Shown piece after piece: positions 5,755 to 5,987 of a stretch of 5,987 nt of DNA. The translations under genes were made by a program, and so were the position numbers. This DNA is from Pseudomonadota bacterium. GTDB lineage: Bacteria > Desulfobacterota > Desulfobacteria > Desulfobacterales > Desulfobacteraceae. The notes beneath the pieces were generated by a model. It had not been told where the DNA came from, did not search any database, and worked only from the letters and a program-made list of their open reading frames with translations. How positions within the stretch are numbered: the stretch's first letter is position 1; each line of letters begins with the position of its first letter. Where the stretch lies: positions 1 to 5,987 of the forward strand of contig JAHJDU010000544.1 of the NCBI GenBank assembly GCA_018812385.1, given 5' to 3'.

Positions 5755-5817
5755 GGGGTCAGGCTTTCCTTATTGTCGTTTTGGCCATCAAAACGACAAT
5801 AAGGAAAGCCTGACCCC
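5755..5817. repeat. 63-base perfect hairpin element (29-bp stem, 5-base loop) between pal and cpoB
   Basis: The left arm 5755-5783 begins GGGGTCAGGCTTTCC and the right arm 5789-5817 ends GGAAAGCCTGACCCC. They are exact reverse complements over 29 bases around a GCCAT loop (5784-5788). No T-tract follows on the minus strand, so this is not a standard terminator. It fills 63 of the 91 bases between pal and cpoB and ends 6 bases before the cpoB Shine-Dalgarno, which stays outside the stem. GGGGTCAG-ended palindromes of this kind resemble the REP/MITE-like repeats mobilised in trans by Y1-type (RAYT/TnpA-REP) transposases; that assignment is inference. In mRNA it could protect the upstream pal transcript or reduce read-through into cpoB and ruvCAB. 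Confidence 0.9.
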
Positions 5818-5828
5818 CCCGTTATTAA

Positions 5829-5987
5829 TTAATCAATTGCAAAATGGGCGCGCCTGTTGCTTTTATAGGCACTTTCCGTCTTACCTGAATCTTTAGGCAT
5901 TTCTTCGCCATAGCTGATGGTTTTCAAACGGGAAGCTGAAACACCCAGATTAACCAGATAGCTTTTCACAGTGTTTGCACGACGGTC
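5829..5987 (-). CDS. pal: Peptidoglycan-associated lipoprotein Pal, C-terminal fragment
   Basis: The last 52 codons of a gene that enters from the right edge. The translation opens DRRANTVKSYLVNLGVSASR, continues LKTISYGEEMP, and ends SNRRAHFAID. This is the C-terminal part of the OmpA-like peptidoglycan-binding domain. The RRANTVKSYL helix, the L-K-TISYGEE-P strand and the NRRAHFAI finish are diagnostic for Pal. Pal is an outer membrane lipoprotein that binds peptidoglycan and TolB; here the lipoprotein signal and the first half of the domain lie outside the window. The stop codon is TAA at 5829-5831. The following cpoB supports Pal over a generic OmpA-family protein. The rest of the tol genes would be expected further right, which cannot be checked here. 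Confidence 0.92.
   Translation of the reverse strand, partial: DRRANTVKSYLVNLGVSASRLKTISYGEEMPKDSGKTESAYKSNRRAHFAID

Overview
This looks like ordinary chromosomal core sequence from a moderately AT-rich Gram-negative bacterium. The presence of Pal and CpoB shows an outer membrane. The RuvA and RuvB wording (for example TERQPKPVLIGF in RuvA), the S9 and L13 sequences, and a bactofilin beside a one-pass membrane protein suggest Desulfobacterota, probably Desulfobacteraceae. That placement is an inference from remembered family resemblance, not a search.

Every supported gene lies on the minus strand, so transcription runs from high to low coordinates. In that order the window holds: the last 52 codons of pal (5829-5987); a 63-base perfect hairpin filling most of the pal-cpoB gap (5755-5817); cpoB/ybgF (4859-5737); ruvC, ruvA and ruvB with gaps of 8, -4 and 3 bases; a one-pass membrane protein of unknown function (1708-2628); a bactofilin with a GTG start (1224-1625); a TTGACA-led promoter (1188-1216); rplM and rpsI (715-1149 and 294-689); a strong intrinsic terminator (212-244); a gap with a GGGGTC-ended inverted repeat; and the first 29 codons of an exonuclease I gene (1-88).

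Three functional blocks are visible. Pal and CpoB belong to the Tol-Pal envelope constriction machinery. RuvC, RuvA and RuvB migrate and cleave Holliday junctions, and they follow cpoB closely enough to share its transcript. The membrane protein and bactofilin form a possible cytoskeleton and envelope module. The ribosomal protein pair L13-S9 has its own promoter and terminator. Exonuclease I starts a further unit, another DNA recombination function in the neighbourhood.

No previously undescribed system can be demonstrated here. The items most worth a second look are: the large hairpin inserted between pal and cpoB, with a possible decayed relative upstream of sbcB; the loss of the E. coli-type acidic pin in RuvA together with a changed RuvB hairpin that should contact RuvA; the uncharacterised bactofilin partner; and unusual translation starts in rplM and rpsI.
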